From Methylacidimicrobium sp. B4 (lineage in GTDB: Bacteria > Verrucomicrobiota > Verrucomicrobiia > Methylacidiphilales > Methylacidiphilaceae), in the NCBI RefSeq assembly GCF_017310545.1, contig NZ_CP066203.1:1-64000 (forward strand): a stretch of DNA of 64,000 nt, given 5' to 3'. Shown piece after piece: positions 40,884 to 49,932 of this stretch (position 1 is its first letter; every line of letters starts with the position of its first letter). A model generated the notes under the pieces. The model worked only from the letters and a program-made list of their open reading frames with translations, did not search any database and had not been told where the DNA came from. The position numbers and the translations under genes were made by a program.

Positions 40884-43800
40884 GTGACTGGGAACCTTCC
40901 GATCGCCCGATGCTGCCTGATTCGCGCTTCCGCCGGAACGGGGAAGACCGAAGCTCTGGCAAGGAGGATCGTCGATCTGCTCCGCGCTGGCGTCGATCCG
41001 CACCGGATCGTTGCGGTCACCTTCACGAGAAGGGCCGCTGCCGAAATCCTCGATCGGGTCTTGCTCAAGCTCGTCGAGCAGGCCGAAGCCGACGCGGCAG
41101 GCCGGGGGGCAGAGTCCGGTGGCCCCTTCCGCAATGCGCTCGCTTCGCTCCAGGCCTTTCTCACCGATCTGCCCCGGCTGCATCTGCGGACGATCGACAG
41201 CCTCTTCCAGCGGATTGTCCGCGTCTGCCCGATGGAGCTGGGGCTGCCCGAAAACTTCACCCTCATGGACGAGCTCGAAGCGGGGGAGTTGCGACGCTCG
41301 CTGCTCGCGCAAATGCTCCGGGAGGATGGGAAGGCGGCGGCGACGCTCGCCGAGGCGATCGGCCTGGTCGCCGAGGGAGAGGAGGGGAAGAGCGTCTGGG
41401 CCGTTCTCGACCTGTGGATCTCCCGCTTTGGCGATGCATACGCGGAGAGGCCGGAGCGGGAGCGATGGGGGGGAGAGGCGCTCTGCCTGTCGCTCCTTGC
41501 CGGCTGCCGGGAGACGGAGGGCGAGCGCCTTTGGGAGGAGCTCGGCCGAAAGCTCGAGATTCTCGACTCTCGGAGGGCTGAGGAATGGGAGAAGCTCCGG
41601 CCTCTCCTTTTGGCCTATCGAGGGAGCGGGACGGGGGATCGGGTGATCCAGAACATCTTGGAGAGCTACGATCCCGAATCGGGCTGTGGCGCGGAGTTCT
41701 ACTTTCAGAGGAAGAAGATCGTCCCGGACCCGGAGATGAGCCGGTTGCTCGGCCGGCTGGCCCGGTTCTGGCTCCAGAACGGCCTGGAAGCCGCCTGCCG
41801 ACGGACACGCGGGCTCGCCTCGTTCCTGGCCGAGTTCGACGCCCGGTACCAGAGCGCTCTTCGGCGCCAGGGGCGCATCGCCTTCAGCGACGCGCCGAGG
41901 CTGCTTCGGGAGCTGGGAGCGACGGGCGGAGGCATGGATCGGGATGCCTGGCTGCGGATCGCCTTTCGGCTCGACTCGCAGTGGGACCATTGGCTCCTCG
42001 ACGAATTCCAGGACACCAGCCGCGCGCAGTGGCAGGCCCTGCAGCTCTTGGTGGAGGAGACGATTCAGGCCACGGAAGGCGCGAGGACGTTTTTTTGCGT
42101 CGGGGACGCGAAGCAGTCGATCTACGGATGGCGGGGAGGGGACCGGAAGCTCTTCGAGGAGATCGCTTCCCGGTATGCCGGCGGCGTCGAGATCGGACGA
42201 TTGGCGGTTTCCTATCGCTCGCGGCCCGCCGTGATCGACCTGGTCAACCGGGTGTTTGGCGATCCGGCGGTTCTCGAAGAGCTCTACGGAAAGGCGGGGG
42301 CTGCTTGGGCGAAGGAGTGGGAGCCCCACGCCTCGGTCTTCGAGGGCGACACCGGCTACAGCGGCTATCTCGAGGCGGGGGCGGGTCCCGAAGAGTCGTT
42401 GACGAGCGAGGAAGGGGCCGGGGAGAGCGAGCTGGAGGACGAAGAAGCGCCCGCTTCGCCCGTAGACCGGGCGCTGGCTCGCTTGATGCGCGAAATCATC
42501 CGCCCGGCCGAGCGGGGGCTTTCCTGCGCGGTCCTCGTCCAGACCAACGGGTGGGCGCGCCGCCTGGCGAACCGGTTGCGGAAGGAGCGGATCGGCTCGG
42601 TCTTCCTGGAAGGGGAAATTTTCCCCGGCGCCGATAATCAACTCGGACGGCTTGTGGCGGCGGCCCTACAGGGCCTCGTCCATCCCGGGGACACGCTCGC
42701 CCGAGGGTGGCTGGATTCCTCCCCTCTGGGCGAGCGCTTCCGCCGGGAATGGGAAGAGACCGGTTGGCGCCTCCTCCACGAGAAGGGGTTTGCGGGCGTG
42801 GTTGCCGAGGTCCTCGGGCGATTGCCCGCAATTTCAGATGAGTTTGCGAAGGAACGGGCGAGCCTGCTTCGGGAGATGGCGTGCCGGTTCGACCAGTCGG
42901 GCTCCCGCGACGTCGAGCGCTTTCTGCGCTTTTGGCGGGAAGAGCCGGTCCGCCTTCCCGAGACGACCGGCAGCGTCCAGGTCATGACGGTCCACAAGGC
43001 GAAAGGGTTGGGGTTCGACGTCGTGGTCGTCGCCGAGCTCGATCGTCCCGTCCGCCGGCAGAGTGGCCTTCTCGAGGTGGAGGGTGCGGAAGGGGAGTCG
43101 GGGCTGCTCCTGGCTCCCGGGAAGGCGATCGTGGGCAAAATCCCGAAGCTCGCAGAGGCGAGGGCGAAGGCGTGGGAGGAGGAGCTCTTCGAGCGGCTCT
43201 GCGTACTCTACGTCGCCTTGACTCGCGCGCGTCGGGAGCTCTATGTCCTCGCAGAGGCTCCGCGGCCCGCACGTCGGGCGGGCTCGGCCGCTCCCACCCA
43301 CCGGGATCTCTTGCGTCGCGCGCTTGCGGGTGGGGAGCCCCGTCCTCTTTGGGAAAAGAGCGGAATCGACCTCTGGTTCGAGTCCGGCACCCGCGCTGCC
43401 CCCGAGCGGGTCGAGTGCCCGCTCCCGGAGGAAGAGTGCGAGGGCCCCGGGTCACTCTCGTTTCCGCCGCGCGCCCTCCGCTCGATCCCGATGGCACCAT
43501 CGCGGTTCGGGGACGAGGGGGCGGGGGGAGCGTTGAGCCCCGCTCGGGCGGCGGCGCGGGAATGGGGCCGTCGCGTTCATGAGTGGCTCGCCCGGATCGA
43601 GAGGGCCGACGAAGTCACTCGAGAGTCCCTGAGGGATGCCGCCGCCTCCGCCCCCGAGGGAGCGGCCCGGGATGCGATTCGGGCAGCACTCGCTTGCCTC
43701 GAAAGCGAACCGTGGGAAGAAATTTTTGCTCCGCCGGCCGGCACGGTCATCTGGCGGGAGAAGCCGTTCGATGCCCTCGTGTCGGGCCGCTGGATCAGCG

Positions 43801-44063
43801 GGATCTTCGACCGGGTCCACCTCTTTTCCGGACCGGACGGCTCGCCCGCGTCCGCAATTCTGTACGACTTCAAGACCGACCGGGAGTCGGGCGAGCGGAG
43901 CGAGGAGCGGCTCATCGCCCGCTATCGAGAGCAGATCGGGCTCTATCGGGCGGCGCTGGCCCAGATGACCTCGCTTCCCATCGACCGGGTTCGCGCGATC
44001 CTGGTCTGGATCGGGCCGCAGCGCTGGATCGAACTCTCCGATTTGCCGGCCAGGACGGCCTGA
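40884..44063 (+). CDS. addA: AddA-like UvrD-family helicase/nuclease
   Basis: This 1059-residue SF1 helicase carries Walker A ASAGTGKT (15-22), motif II LLDEFQDTSRAQW (about 371-383), motif III GDAKQSIYGWRGG, motif V near VMTVHKAKGLGFDVVVV and motif VI LYVALTRARRELYV. A C-terminal nuclease domain has GIFDRVHLF, YDFKTD (D995) and EQIGLY. It would unwind and cut DNA ends with AddB, feeding RecA. The start is GTG at 40884, seven bases past the addB stop and preceded by a purine run (AGGGGGGAT). The open frame further upstream lies inside addB and is not used. Confidence 0.9.
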   Translation: MTGNLPIARCCLIRASAGTGKTEALARRIVDLLRAGVDPHRIVAVTFTRRAAAEILDRVLLKLVEQAEADAAGRGAESGGPFRNALASLQAFLTDLPRLHLRTIDSLFQRIVRVCPMELGLPENFTLMDELEAGELRRSLLAQMLREDGKAAATLAEAIGLVAEGEEGKSVWAVLDLWISRFGDAYAERPERERWGGEALCLSLLAGCRETEGERLWEELGRKLEILDSRRAEEWEKLRPLLLAYRGSGTGDRVIQNILESYDPESGCGAEFYFQRKKIVPDPEMSRLLGRLARFWLQNGLEAACRRTRGLASFLAEFDARYQSALRRQGRIAFSDAPRLLRELGATGGGMDRDAWLRIAFRLDSQWDHWLLDEFQDTSRAQWQALQLLVEETIQATEGARTFFCVGDAKQSIYGWRGGDRKLFEEIASRYAGGVEIGRLAVSYRSRPAVIDLVNRVFGDPAVLEELYGKAGAAWAKEWEPHASVFEGDTGYSGYLEAGAGPEESLTSEEGAGESELEDEEAPASPVDRALARLMREIIRPAERGLSCAVLVQTNGWARRLANRLRKERIGSVFLEGEIFPGADNQLGRLVAAALQGLVHPGDTLARGWLDSSPLGERFRREWEETGWRLLHEKGFAGVVAEVLGRLPAISDEFAKERASLLREMACRFDQSGSRDVERFLRFWREEPVRLPETTGSVQVMTVHKAKGLGFDVVVVAELDRPVRRQSGLLEVEGAEGESGLLLAPGKAIVGKIPKLAEARAKAWEEELFERLCVLYVALTRARRELYVLAEAPRPARRAGSAAPTHRDLLRRALAGGEPRPLWEKSGIDLWFESGTRAAPERVECPLPEEECEGPGSLSFPPRALRSIPMAPSRFGDEGAGGALSPARAAAREWGRRVHEWLARIERADEVTRESLRDAAASAPEGAARDAIRAALACLESEPWEEIFAPPAGTVIWREKPFDALVSGRWISGIFDRVHLFSGPDGSPASAILYDFKTDRESGERSEERLIARYREQIGLYRAALAQMTSLPIDRVRAILVWIGPQRWIELSDLPARTA

Positions 44064-44081
44064 AACGCATCCGGCCTCCCC

Positions 44082-44897
44082 TCACCGATACCAGGCTTGC
44101 CAGACGACCCGAAGCGTTCCCAGCAGGGGCGCGGAGGTCGCCTCTCCGAGATTGTGGTAGTACCACCAGATTTTGTTCCCCTCGATCCGATATCCCTTCG
44201 GCGTCACCTGAAGGATCTTGTTGGCAAGAAACTGCGGGAAAGCGGTAGAAGGGGGAGATCCGGGCCCGGCCTGGGGAGAGAGCCCGAACGCCGGGCTATT
44301 CCCCTCGTGGACCAGGTAGGCGCTGAAAAGGCGGCCCAGGTCGACGACGATCCAGTAGTTGATGACCGGCGGCTTCCAGCCGGTGGGTTGGATCAGGTCC
44401 TCGAACGAATCGATCTTCTCTTTCGGATCGACGGGAAGCACCTGCTGCAGAGACTCGATTTCCACGCGAACCCTCTGCCCGCTAGGGAAATGGAGGGGGA
44501 CCCAGTAGCGGTTCTCCCGCTTCTCCACCGGAATCGGGACGCCGTTGGCCTTCGCGCGGAAATCGAGGTAGGGAAGGTGGGCCGGCTCCTGCTGAAAGAG
44601 GGAGATCTCCCCCGCCGGACCCCAGTTGACACATTCCCAGACGCCTTGATAACGGATCTGGGGATGAACCGCCTCGCCGGGACGGGTCGGTGCGGAGAGG
44701 AGGAGGGAGTAGTAGCGCCGGACGCTGACGAGCTGCACCGGGGGATTGGCCGCCGGGGCCGAGGCGCCCGAGAGCCCCAAGAAGAGGACGGTGGACAGGA
44801 GGAGAAGTCGACCGGCAAAGGAACCCGCCCGCTGGGAGGCCGTTGTGGCTCGCTGGGGAATCTTTCGCCCGTTTTTCCCCAAGATGGGTGTTTTCAA
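44082..44897 (-). CDS. Exported protein of unknown function
   Basis: The 271 residues begin with a basic stretch and a hydrophobic segment (about 28-48, ending SGASAPAA), a likely signal peptide. The mature part is rich in Trp, Tyr and Pro (GVWECVNWGPAGEISLF, GWKPPVINYWIVVDLGRLF, NKIWWYYHNLGE), suggesting a beta-rich periplasmic protein. No family was recognised. The start at 44897 is TTG, since there is no in-frame ATG before the hydrophobic segment. It starts 9 bases after the malic enzyme stop and may be cotranscribed. Confidence 0.65.
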   Translation of the reverse strand: MKTPILGKNGRKIPQRATTASQRAGSFAGRLLLLSTVLFLGLSGASAPAANPPVQLVSVRRYYSLLLSAPTRPGEAVHPQIRYQGVWECVNWGPAGEISLFQQEPAHLPYLDFRAKANGVPIPVEKRENRYWVPLHFPSGQRVRVEIESLQQVLPVDPKEKIDSFEDLIQPTGWKPPVINYWIVVDLGRLFSAYLVHEGNSPAFGLSPQAGPGSPPSTAFPQFLANKILQVTPKGYRIEGNKIWWYYHNLGEATSAPLLGTLRVVWQAWYR

Positions 44898-44906
44898 TCC
44901 AGGATC

Positions 44907-46319
44907 TCAGGCGCGAGCGACTCCGTCCTTCTCCGCTGCCTGCGCTACCGCCTGGGCCACCTGCTTCGTCACGTCTCGATTGAACACGCTCGGGATGATG
45001 TATTCGGGGGCGGCAGCCGATGGGGGAATGCACGAGGCGATCGCTTCGGCCGCCGCAAGCTTCATCCCTTCCGTGATCCGGGAGGCGCGCACGGAGAGGG
45101 CACCCTGAAAGATCCCGGGGAAGGCCAGGACGTTGTTGATCTGGTTGGGATAATCGCTTCGCCCCGTGGCCACGATCTGCGCATATTGAGCGGCTTCCTC
45201 CGGCATGACCTCGGGAGTCGGGTTGGCCAGGGCGAAGACGGTTCGCGGCTCGGTCATTCCCCGCAGGTCCTCGCCGGAGATGCGGCCGCCGGCGGAGACG
45301 CCGATGAAGACATCGGCTCCATGGAGGGCGTCTCGCACCGTCCCCGGAATGCCGTCCGGATTGGTGTGCGCCACCAGCCACTGTTTGATGGGCGTGAGAT
45401 TCGATCGGCCAGAATGAAGGGTTCCGCTCCGATCGCAAACGACGATCTTCCGGCAGCCAACCTTGAGAAGCATCTTGGCCACTGCGACGCCGGCCGCCCC
45501 CGCACCCAGGATGACGTAGCGTTGTGCGGGCAACTCCCGTCCGAGCAGGCGGGCGCTGTTGATCAGCGCGGCGAGCACCACGATGGCCGTGCCATGCTGA
45601 TCGTCATGGAAGACGGGGATATCTACCCGCTCCTGGAGCTTCTCCTCGATTTCGAAGCAGCGGGGCGCGGAGATGTCCTCCAGGTTGATGCCTCCGAAGC
45701 CGACGGCGATGCGGGCGATGGTGTCGACGATCTCCTCCGTCTCCCGCGCGCCGAGGCAGATGGGGTAGGCGTGGACCTGGCCGAATTCGCGGAAGAGCAT
45801 CGCCTTCCCCTCCATGACCGGCATGGCGGCTGCGGGCCCGATATCCCCAAGGCCGAGGACCGCGGAACCATCGCTCACCACGGCCACCGAGCTGCTCTTG
45901 ATCGTCAGCTCGTAGACGAGCTCGGGGCGGGCGGCAATCGCTTCGCACACGCGGGCGACCCCGGGCGTGTAGGCCATCGACAAGGTATCGCGGTTGGTCA
46001 GGGGGATCTTGTTCTCGACAAGGATCTTGCCGCCTTGGTGAAGCAAGAAGACACGGTCAGATGCGGCCAGGACCGTGACCTGCGGCAGCTGGGCGACTTT
46101 CTCCTCGAGCTCCTTCGCATGCTCCTCGCTCCTCGCATTGACGGTGATCTCCCGGATCATCTGGCCCGATTGGACCGAGACGATGTCCATCGCTCCGAGA
46201 TCCCCCCCATTGTCACTGAGCACGCGAACGACGGCCGCCAACATCCCGATCTTGTTGGGATAGGAAAGGCGCAGAAGGAAGCTGTGGCTGGCGGATGGAT
46301 TAAGGGATTCCGGCTTCAT
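44907..46319 (-). CDS. NAD(P)-dependent malic enzyme with N-terminal ACT domain
   Basis: The 470-residue enzyme oxidatively decarboxylates malate to pyruvate. An ACT regulatory domain (about 12-90, [21 protein letters not shown]) precedes the catalytic domain: [16 protein letters not shown], the lysine in [11 protein letters not shown], the metal site [12 protein letters not shown], and the nucleotide fold [16 protein letters not shown]. This short bacterial type lacks the PTA domain. The ACT domain implies allosteric control by a small ligand, perhaps an amino acid. The start overlaps the end of the DUF123 gene by 20 bases. It may feed pyruvate to the pyruvate dehydrogenase encoded in the window. 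Confidence 0.93.
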   Translation of the reverse strand: MKPESLNPSASHSFLLRLSYPNKIGMLAAVVRVLSDNGGDLGAMDIVSVQSGQMIREITVNARSEEHAKELEEKVAQLPQVTVLAASDRVFLLHQGGKILVENKIPLTNRDTLSMAYTPGVARVCEAIAARPELVYELTIKSSSVAVVSDGSAVLGLGDIGPAAAMPVMEGKAMLFREFGQVHAYPICLGARETEEIVDTIARIAVGFGGINLEDISAPRCFEIEEKLQERVDIPVFHDDQHGTAIVVLAALINSARLLGRELPAQRYVILGAGAAGVAVAKMLLKVGCRKIVVCDRSGTLHSGRSNLTPIKQWLVAHTNPDGIPGTVRDALHGADVFIGVSAGGRISGEDLRGMTEPRTVFALANPTPEVMPEEAAQYAQIVATGRSDYPNQINNVLAFPGIFQGALSVRASRITEGMKLAAAEAIASCIPPSAAAPEYIIPSVFNRDVTKQVAQAVAQAAEKDGVARA

Positions 46320-46875
46320 GAGGCAAGGTCTCCAAGAGGAACAAAATAGCCTCTTTTACGGCTTGCCGTTCTTTGGCGCACGTTCTTTCTTGCTCCGGGC
46401 TTGCCGGCGGGAGAGACGGGCGGGGCCTGGTCGAGAGCAAGACCAAGTGGGCGGGGCAGTTGCGCCGGCAGTCCGAGGCACCGAATCCGGGTACCGGGAA
46501 GGAGGCGTTCGGCAGCTGGCCGAGCCGCTGGCTCCAGCCACATTCCCGAGGGGGGTCTCCGATTGCGAAGGCGAGGGCCATCGGTCGCGCGTAGCGGAGC
46601 AGGAAGTCGACATGCCAGCGCAGCGTGGTACTTGCGCGTAGATGGCGGGTGAGGCGCCCGCGAATCCCTCCCGGTCCGCAGGCCGACCCGCAGTAGGCAT
46701 AGATGCCCCGGCTCAGGGCAAAGGAGCCGAGGCCGCCGACCGGCAGCCTCCTCTGGCTGCGGAGCAGAGCGAGCACGAGCAGGTAACTTCCGGGATCGCG
46801 TGGAAGGCTTGTTCTGTCTCCAAGCCGGCCCGCTGCGTCGAGCCAGATCCAGGTCAGGGTCGGGGAGGCTGCCAT
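46300..46875 (-). CDS. DUF123/GIY-YIG-like protein
   Basis: The 191 residues contain the DUF123 core: DPGSYLLVLALLRSQRRLPVG, FALSRGIYAYCGSACGPGGIRGRLTRHLR, and RWHVDFLLRYARP. The GIYAYCGSA motif relates the family to GIY-YIG nucleases, although catalytic capacity is unproven. In archaea similar domains occur fused to endonuclease III. The C-terminal SDCRRNCPAHLV motif is also typical. The ATG at 46875 is used; an earlier ATG at 46929 overlaps the divergent ROK start and would add 18 residues. The stop lies 20 bases inside the malic enzyme gene. Confidence 0.75.
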   Translation of the reverse strand: MAASPTLTWIWLDAAGRLGDRTSLPRDPGSYLLVLALLRSQRRLPVGGLGSFALSRGIYAYCGSACGPGGIRGRLTRHLRASTTLRWHVDFLLRYARPMALAFAIGDPPRECGWSQRLGQLPNASFPVPGFGASDCRRNCPAHLVLLSTRPRPSLPPASPEQERTCAKERQAVKEAILFLLETLPHEAGIP

Positions 46876-46927
46876 CGAGGCAAAGCTTGGAAGCGATCGG
46901 GGAAAGTCGCAAGATCCGACTCCGGCC

Positions 46928-47866
46928 ATGAGCAATCCACCGCGGGTTCGTGTGGGCGTCGACCTGGGGGGGACCAAGATCGAGATCCTCGCCCTGGATC
47001 GGGAAGAAAGAGAGCGGGTTCGCCGGCGGATTCCCACCCCGACGGGAGGATACGAGGCGATTCTCGAAGCGGTGCGTTGGCTCGTGAAAGGAGTCGAAGA
47101 AGAGCTGGGCCTGGCGGGAGTGCCCATCGGGGTCGCTTCGCCCGGGACGTTGTCGGAACCTGGCGGCCTGCTCAAGAACTCCAACACCGTCTGCCTGTGC
47201 GGCCGGGCGCTCCGAGCCGACCTGGAGCGGTGCCTGGCCCGGCCCGTCCGTGTCGCCAACGATGCCAACTGCTTTGCCCTCTCCGAGGCCTCCGACGGCG
47301 CGGCGAAGGGGGAGGCCGTCGTCTTCGGCGTCATTTTAGGCACGGGGGTGGGGGGGGGTGTCGTGATCGAGGGCAAGATTCTTTCCGGCGCCAACGGGAT
47401 CGCGGGAGAGTGGGGGCACAACCCGCTGCCTTGGCCCCAGGCCGAAGAGCTTCCCGGTCCGGAATGCTACTGTGGGAAGCGAGGATGCCTCGAAACCTTC
47501 CTTTCCGGTCCCGGATTGGCGTCGGATTACCAGAGGGTGGCCGGGTTGCGGCTCAAGCCAGAAGAGATCGTCGGGCGCGCCGCCGCCGGGGACCCGAGCT
47601 GCGAGGCGGCGCTCCAGCGCTACGAGGATCGACTGGCTCGGGGGCTCGCCCACGTGATCAATCTGCTCGATCCGGGAGTGATCGTCCTGGGAGGGGGGCT
47701 TTCGAACGTCGAGCGGCTCTATCGCCGCATTCCCCGTCTCTGGAGCCGATGGGTCTTCTCGGACCGGGTCCTGACGAAGCTTGCCGCCCCGCGTCACGGC
47801 GACTCGAGCGGGGTACGGGGCGCGGCCCGGTTGTGGGAGGCGGGCGATCCCTCGTCCCCGAGATAG
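46928..47866 (+). CDS. ROK-family sugar kinase (fructokinase/glucokinase type)
   Basis: The 312-residue cytosolic kinase has the phosphate-binding VDLGGTKIEI (11-20), a catalytic Asp in VANDANCFAL (D112), the ROK glycine-rich GVILGTGVGGGVVI, and the zinc site with H164 in GHNPLP and cysteines C180, C182 and C187 (CYCGKRGC). The pattern is closest to Mak-type fructokinases and ROK glucokinases; substrate choice is not settled. It converges with pgi, only 9 bases apart, and both act on hexose phosphates, which fits a glucose/fructose role beside the trehalose and glycogen genes. Confidence 0.9.
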   Translation: MSNPPRVRVGVDLGGTKIEILALDREERERVRRRIPTPTGGYEAILEAVRWLVKGVEEELGLAGVPIGVASPGTLSEPGGLLKNSNTVCLCGRALRADLERCLARPVRVANDANCFALSEASDGAAKGEAVVFGVILGTGVGGGVVIEGKILSGANGIAGEWGHNPLPWPQAEELPGPECYCGKRGCLETFLSGPGLASDYQRVAGLRLKPEEIVGRAAAGDPSCEAALQRYEDRLARGLAHVINLLDPGVIVLGGGLSNVERLYRRIPRLWSRWVFSDRVLTKLAAPRHGDSSGVRGAARLWEAGDPSSPR

Positions 47867-47875
47867 CGCCACGGC

Positions 47876-49522
47876 TCAGAGCCGGGCGCGCACGAGGCGG
47901 AGGAGACGCTCGGTCGACGAATCGTGAGGCTTGCGGGCGGGCTCCCCGCTCAGCTCGGGCAGGAGGATCTGGGCGAGCTGCTTGCCGAGCTCGACCCCCC
48001 ACTGGTCGAAGGAGTCGATGTTCCAGATCGTCCCCTGGACGAAGATCTTGTGTTCGTAGAGAGCGATCAGGCTGCCGAGCGTGCGGGGGGTCAGCTGGCG
48101 AAAGAGGAAGGTGTTGGAAGGCCGGTTGCCTTCGAACGTCCGGTGGGGGATGAGCCGGGCGATATCGTCGGCGGCCAGTCCGGCCGCCTCCATCTCCTCG
48201 CGCACCTCGTCCGCGGTCTTTCCCCGAAGGAGCGCCTCGGTTTGCGCCAGGCAGTTGGCCAGCAGCATCCGGTGGTGCTCGTCGGAGGGTCCCAGGGGGT
48301 TGTGGCTCCGGGCGGGCACGAGGAAATCGGCGGGGACGAGCTTGGTCCCCTGGTGGAGGAGCTGGAAAAAGGCGTGCTGCCCGTTGGTTCCCGGAGCGCC
48401 CCAGAGGATCGGACCCGTGGTTGTGGCCACGGGCGAGCCATCCTTCTGGACGTGCTTCCCGTTGCTCTCCATGTCGGCCTGCTGCAGGTAGGCCGGGAGA
48501 AAGGCGAGGTACTGGTCGTAGGGAAAGACCGCGTGGGTCGATGCCTGGAAAAAGTTGTTATACCAGAGGCCCAGAAGGCCCATGAGGACCGGGATGTTCT
48601 CTTCCAGAGGCGCGGTGCGGAAGTGCTCGTCCACGACGTGCGCTCCGGCCAGGAGCTCCTCGAAATGGTCCATGCCGATGGCGAGCACGATCGAGAGGCC
48701 GATTGCGGACCAGAGGGAGTAGCGACCACCGACCCAATCCCAGAAGGGGAACATGTTCCTCTTGTCGATCCCGAACGCGACGACCGCCTTTTCGTTGGTC
48801 GAGATCGCGACGAAATGCTTGGCCACCGCTGCGGGATCCTTCGCCCGCTCAAGGAACCAGGCGCGGGCCGACCGGGCGTTGGTGAGCGTCTCGAGCGTTC
48901 CGAAGGTCTTCGAGGAGATGAGAAAGAGCGTCGTCTCCGGATTGAGGCCCCGAAGGGCTTCGACCAGGTGCGTTCCGTCGATGTTGGAGACAAAGTGGAG
49001 CCGAAGCGAGGAGTGGTAGGGTCGAAGAGCCTCGGTCACCATGACCGGCCCCAGGTCGGATCCGCCGATGCCGATGTTCACGACGTCGCGGATCGGCTCT
49101 CCGGTGTAGCCGCGCCAACGTCCCCCGCGGACGGCTTCGCTGAACTCCCTCATCTGGTCAAGGACGGCATGCACCTCGGGCATCACATCCTTCCCGTCGA
49201 CGAGGAGCGAGCTTCCCCGAGGCTTGCGGAGGGCGGTATGGAGAACCGCGCGCCGCTCGGACACATTGATCTTCTCGCCTGCAAACATCTTCTCGATCCA
49301 GAGGGGCAGCTCCGCCTCTCGGGCGAGCTCCAGCAGAAGGGCGAGGGTTTCCCTCGTGATCCGATTCTTGGAATAGTCGAAGACGATCTCCTCCAGGGAA
49401 AGGGAGAACCTTTCGGATCGCCCGGGATCTTCCCGGAAGAGATCGCGCAGATGGAGCGGACGGATCCTGGCGTAGTGTTCCTCTAGCTTGCGCCAGGCGG
49501 GCAAGGTGGTGGGAGAGCTCAT
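47876..49522 (-). CDS. pgi: Glucose-6-phosphate isomerase
   Basis: The 548-residue enzyme interconverts glucose 6-phosphate and fructose 6-phosphate. Landmarks are [14 protein letters not shown], the family signature near [29 protein letters not shown] with its catalytic Glu/His region, and the C-terminal [15 protein letters not shown] with the active-site lysine. The ATG at 49522 matches the usual start ([13 protein letters not shown]). An in-frame ATG at 49588, 22 codons upstream and preceded by GGAGA, is a real alternative. Confidence 0.95.
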   Translation of the reverse strand: MSSPTTLPAWRKLEEHYARIRPLHLRDLFREDPGRSERFSLSLEEIVFDYSKNRITRETLALLLELAREAELPLWIEKMFAGEKINVSERRAVLHTALRKPRGSSLLVDGKDVMPEVHAVLDQMREFSEAVRGGRWRGYTGEPIRDVVNIGIGGSDLGPVMVTEALRPYHSSLRLHFVSNIDGTHLVEALRGLNPETTLFLISSKTFGTLETLTNARSARAWFLERAKDPAAVAKHFVAISTNEKAVVAFGIDKRNMFPFWDWVGGRYSLWSAIGLSIVLAIGMDHFEELLAGAHVVDEHFRTAPLEENIPVLMGLLGLWYNNFFQASTHAVFPYDQYLAFLPAYLQQADMESNGKHVQKDGSPVATTTGPILWGAPGTNGQHAFFQLLHQGTKLVPADFLVPARSHNPLGPSDEHHRMLLANCLAQTEALLRGKTADEVREEMEAAGLAADDIARLIPHRTFEGNRPSNTFLFRQLTPRTLGSLIALYEHKIFVQGTIWNIDSFDQWGVELGKQLAQILLPELSGEPARKPHDSSTERLLRLVRARL

Positions 49523-49588
49523 AGGGTGTGCGTAGTGGAAGGAGCCGGACAGGTTTTCCGATTCGCAGATGGGGCGGGCTCGAACCAT

Positions 49589-49932
49589 TCTCTCCGAGCC
49601 GGTCGACTCTCGTATAAAGGAGCCGATAAGACCTCTCAGTAACAGGCCGAGTCGGCCGGGCGCAAGCCGATTCGGTCGGGGCGCTGGGACAAAAACGGGG
49701 GGCCTTGCTTTCGGGGAGCGGCTTTGCCATGCTTTCGGGTGAGTGGACGGGCGAGGAGGAGGAACGGTTCTTTGGCTTGGCCCGGCCGGCCTTCTGCGGG
49801 CGCCTGCGGTCGTCTTCCCGGCTCTGTCATCGTCAAAGGCGGCGAAACCCTTGGCCGAGAGGGGCGGGAGTGCGGATCCGCCAGAACGCGAGCCTGGTTG
49901 CTTTGGGATGAGTTAGGCCCGAGTGGCACGAG
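49589..49932. other. Divergent intergenic region between pgi and treY
   Basis: About 340 bases separate the divergent pgi and treY genes and must hold their promoters. On the minus strand a TTTATAC at about 49616-49622 could be a pgi -10 element, but I see no matching -35. No gene, repeat or operator with dyad symmetry was clear. Confidence 0.35.
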
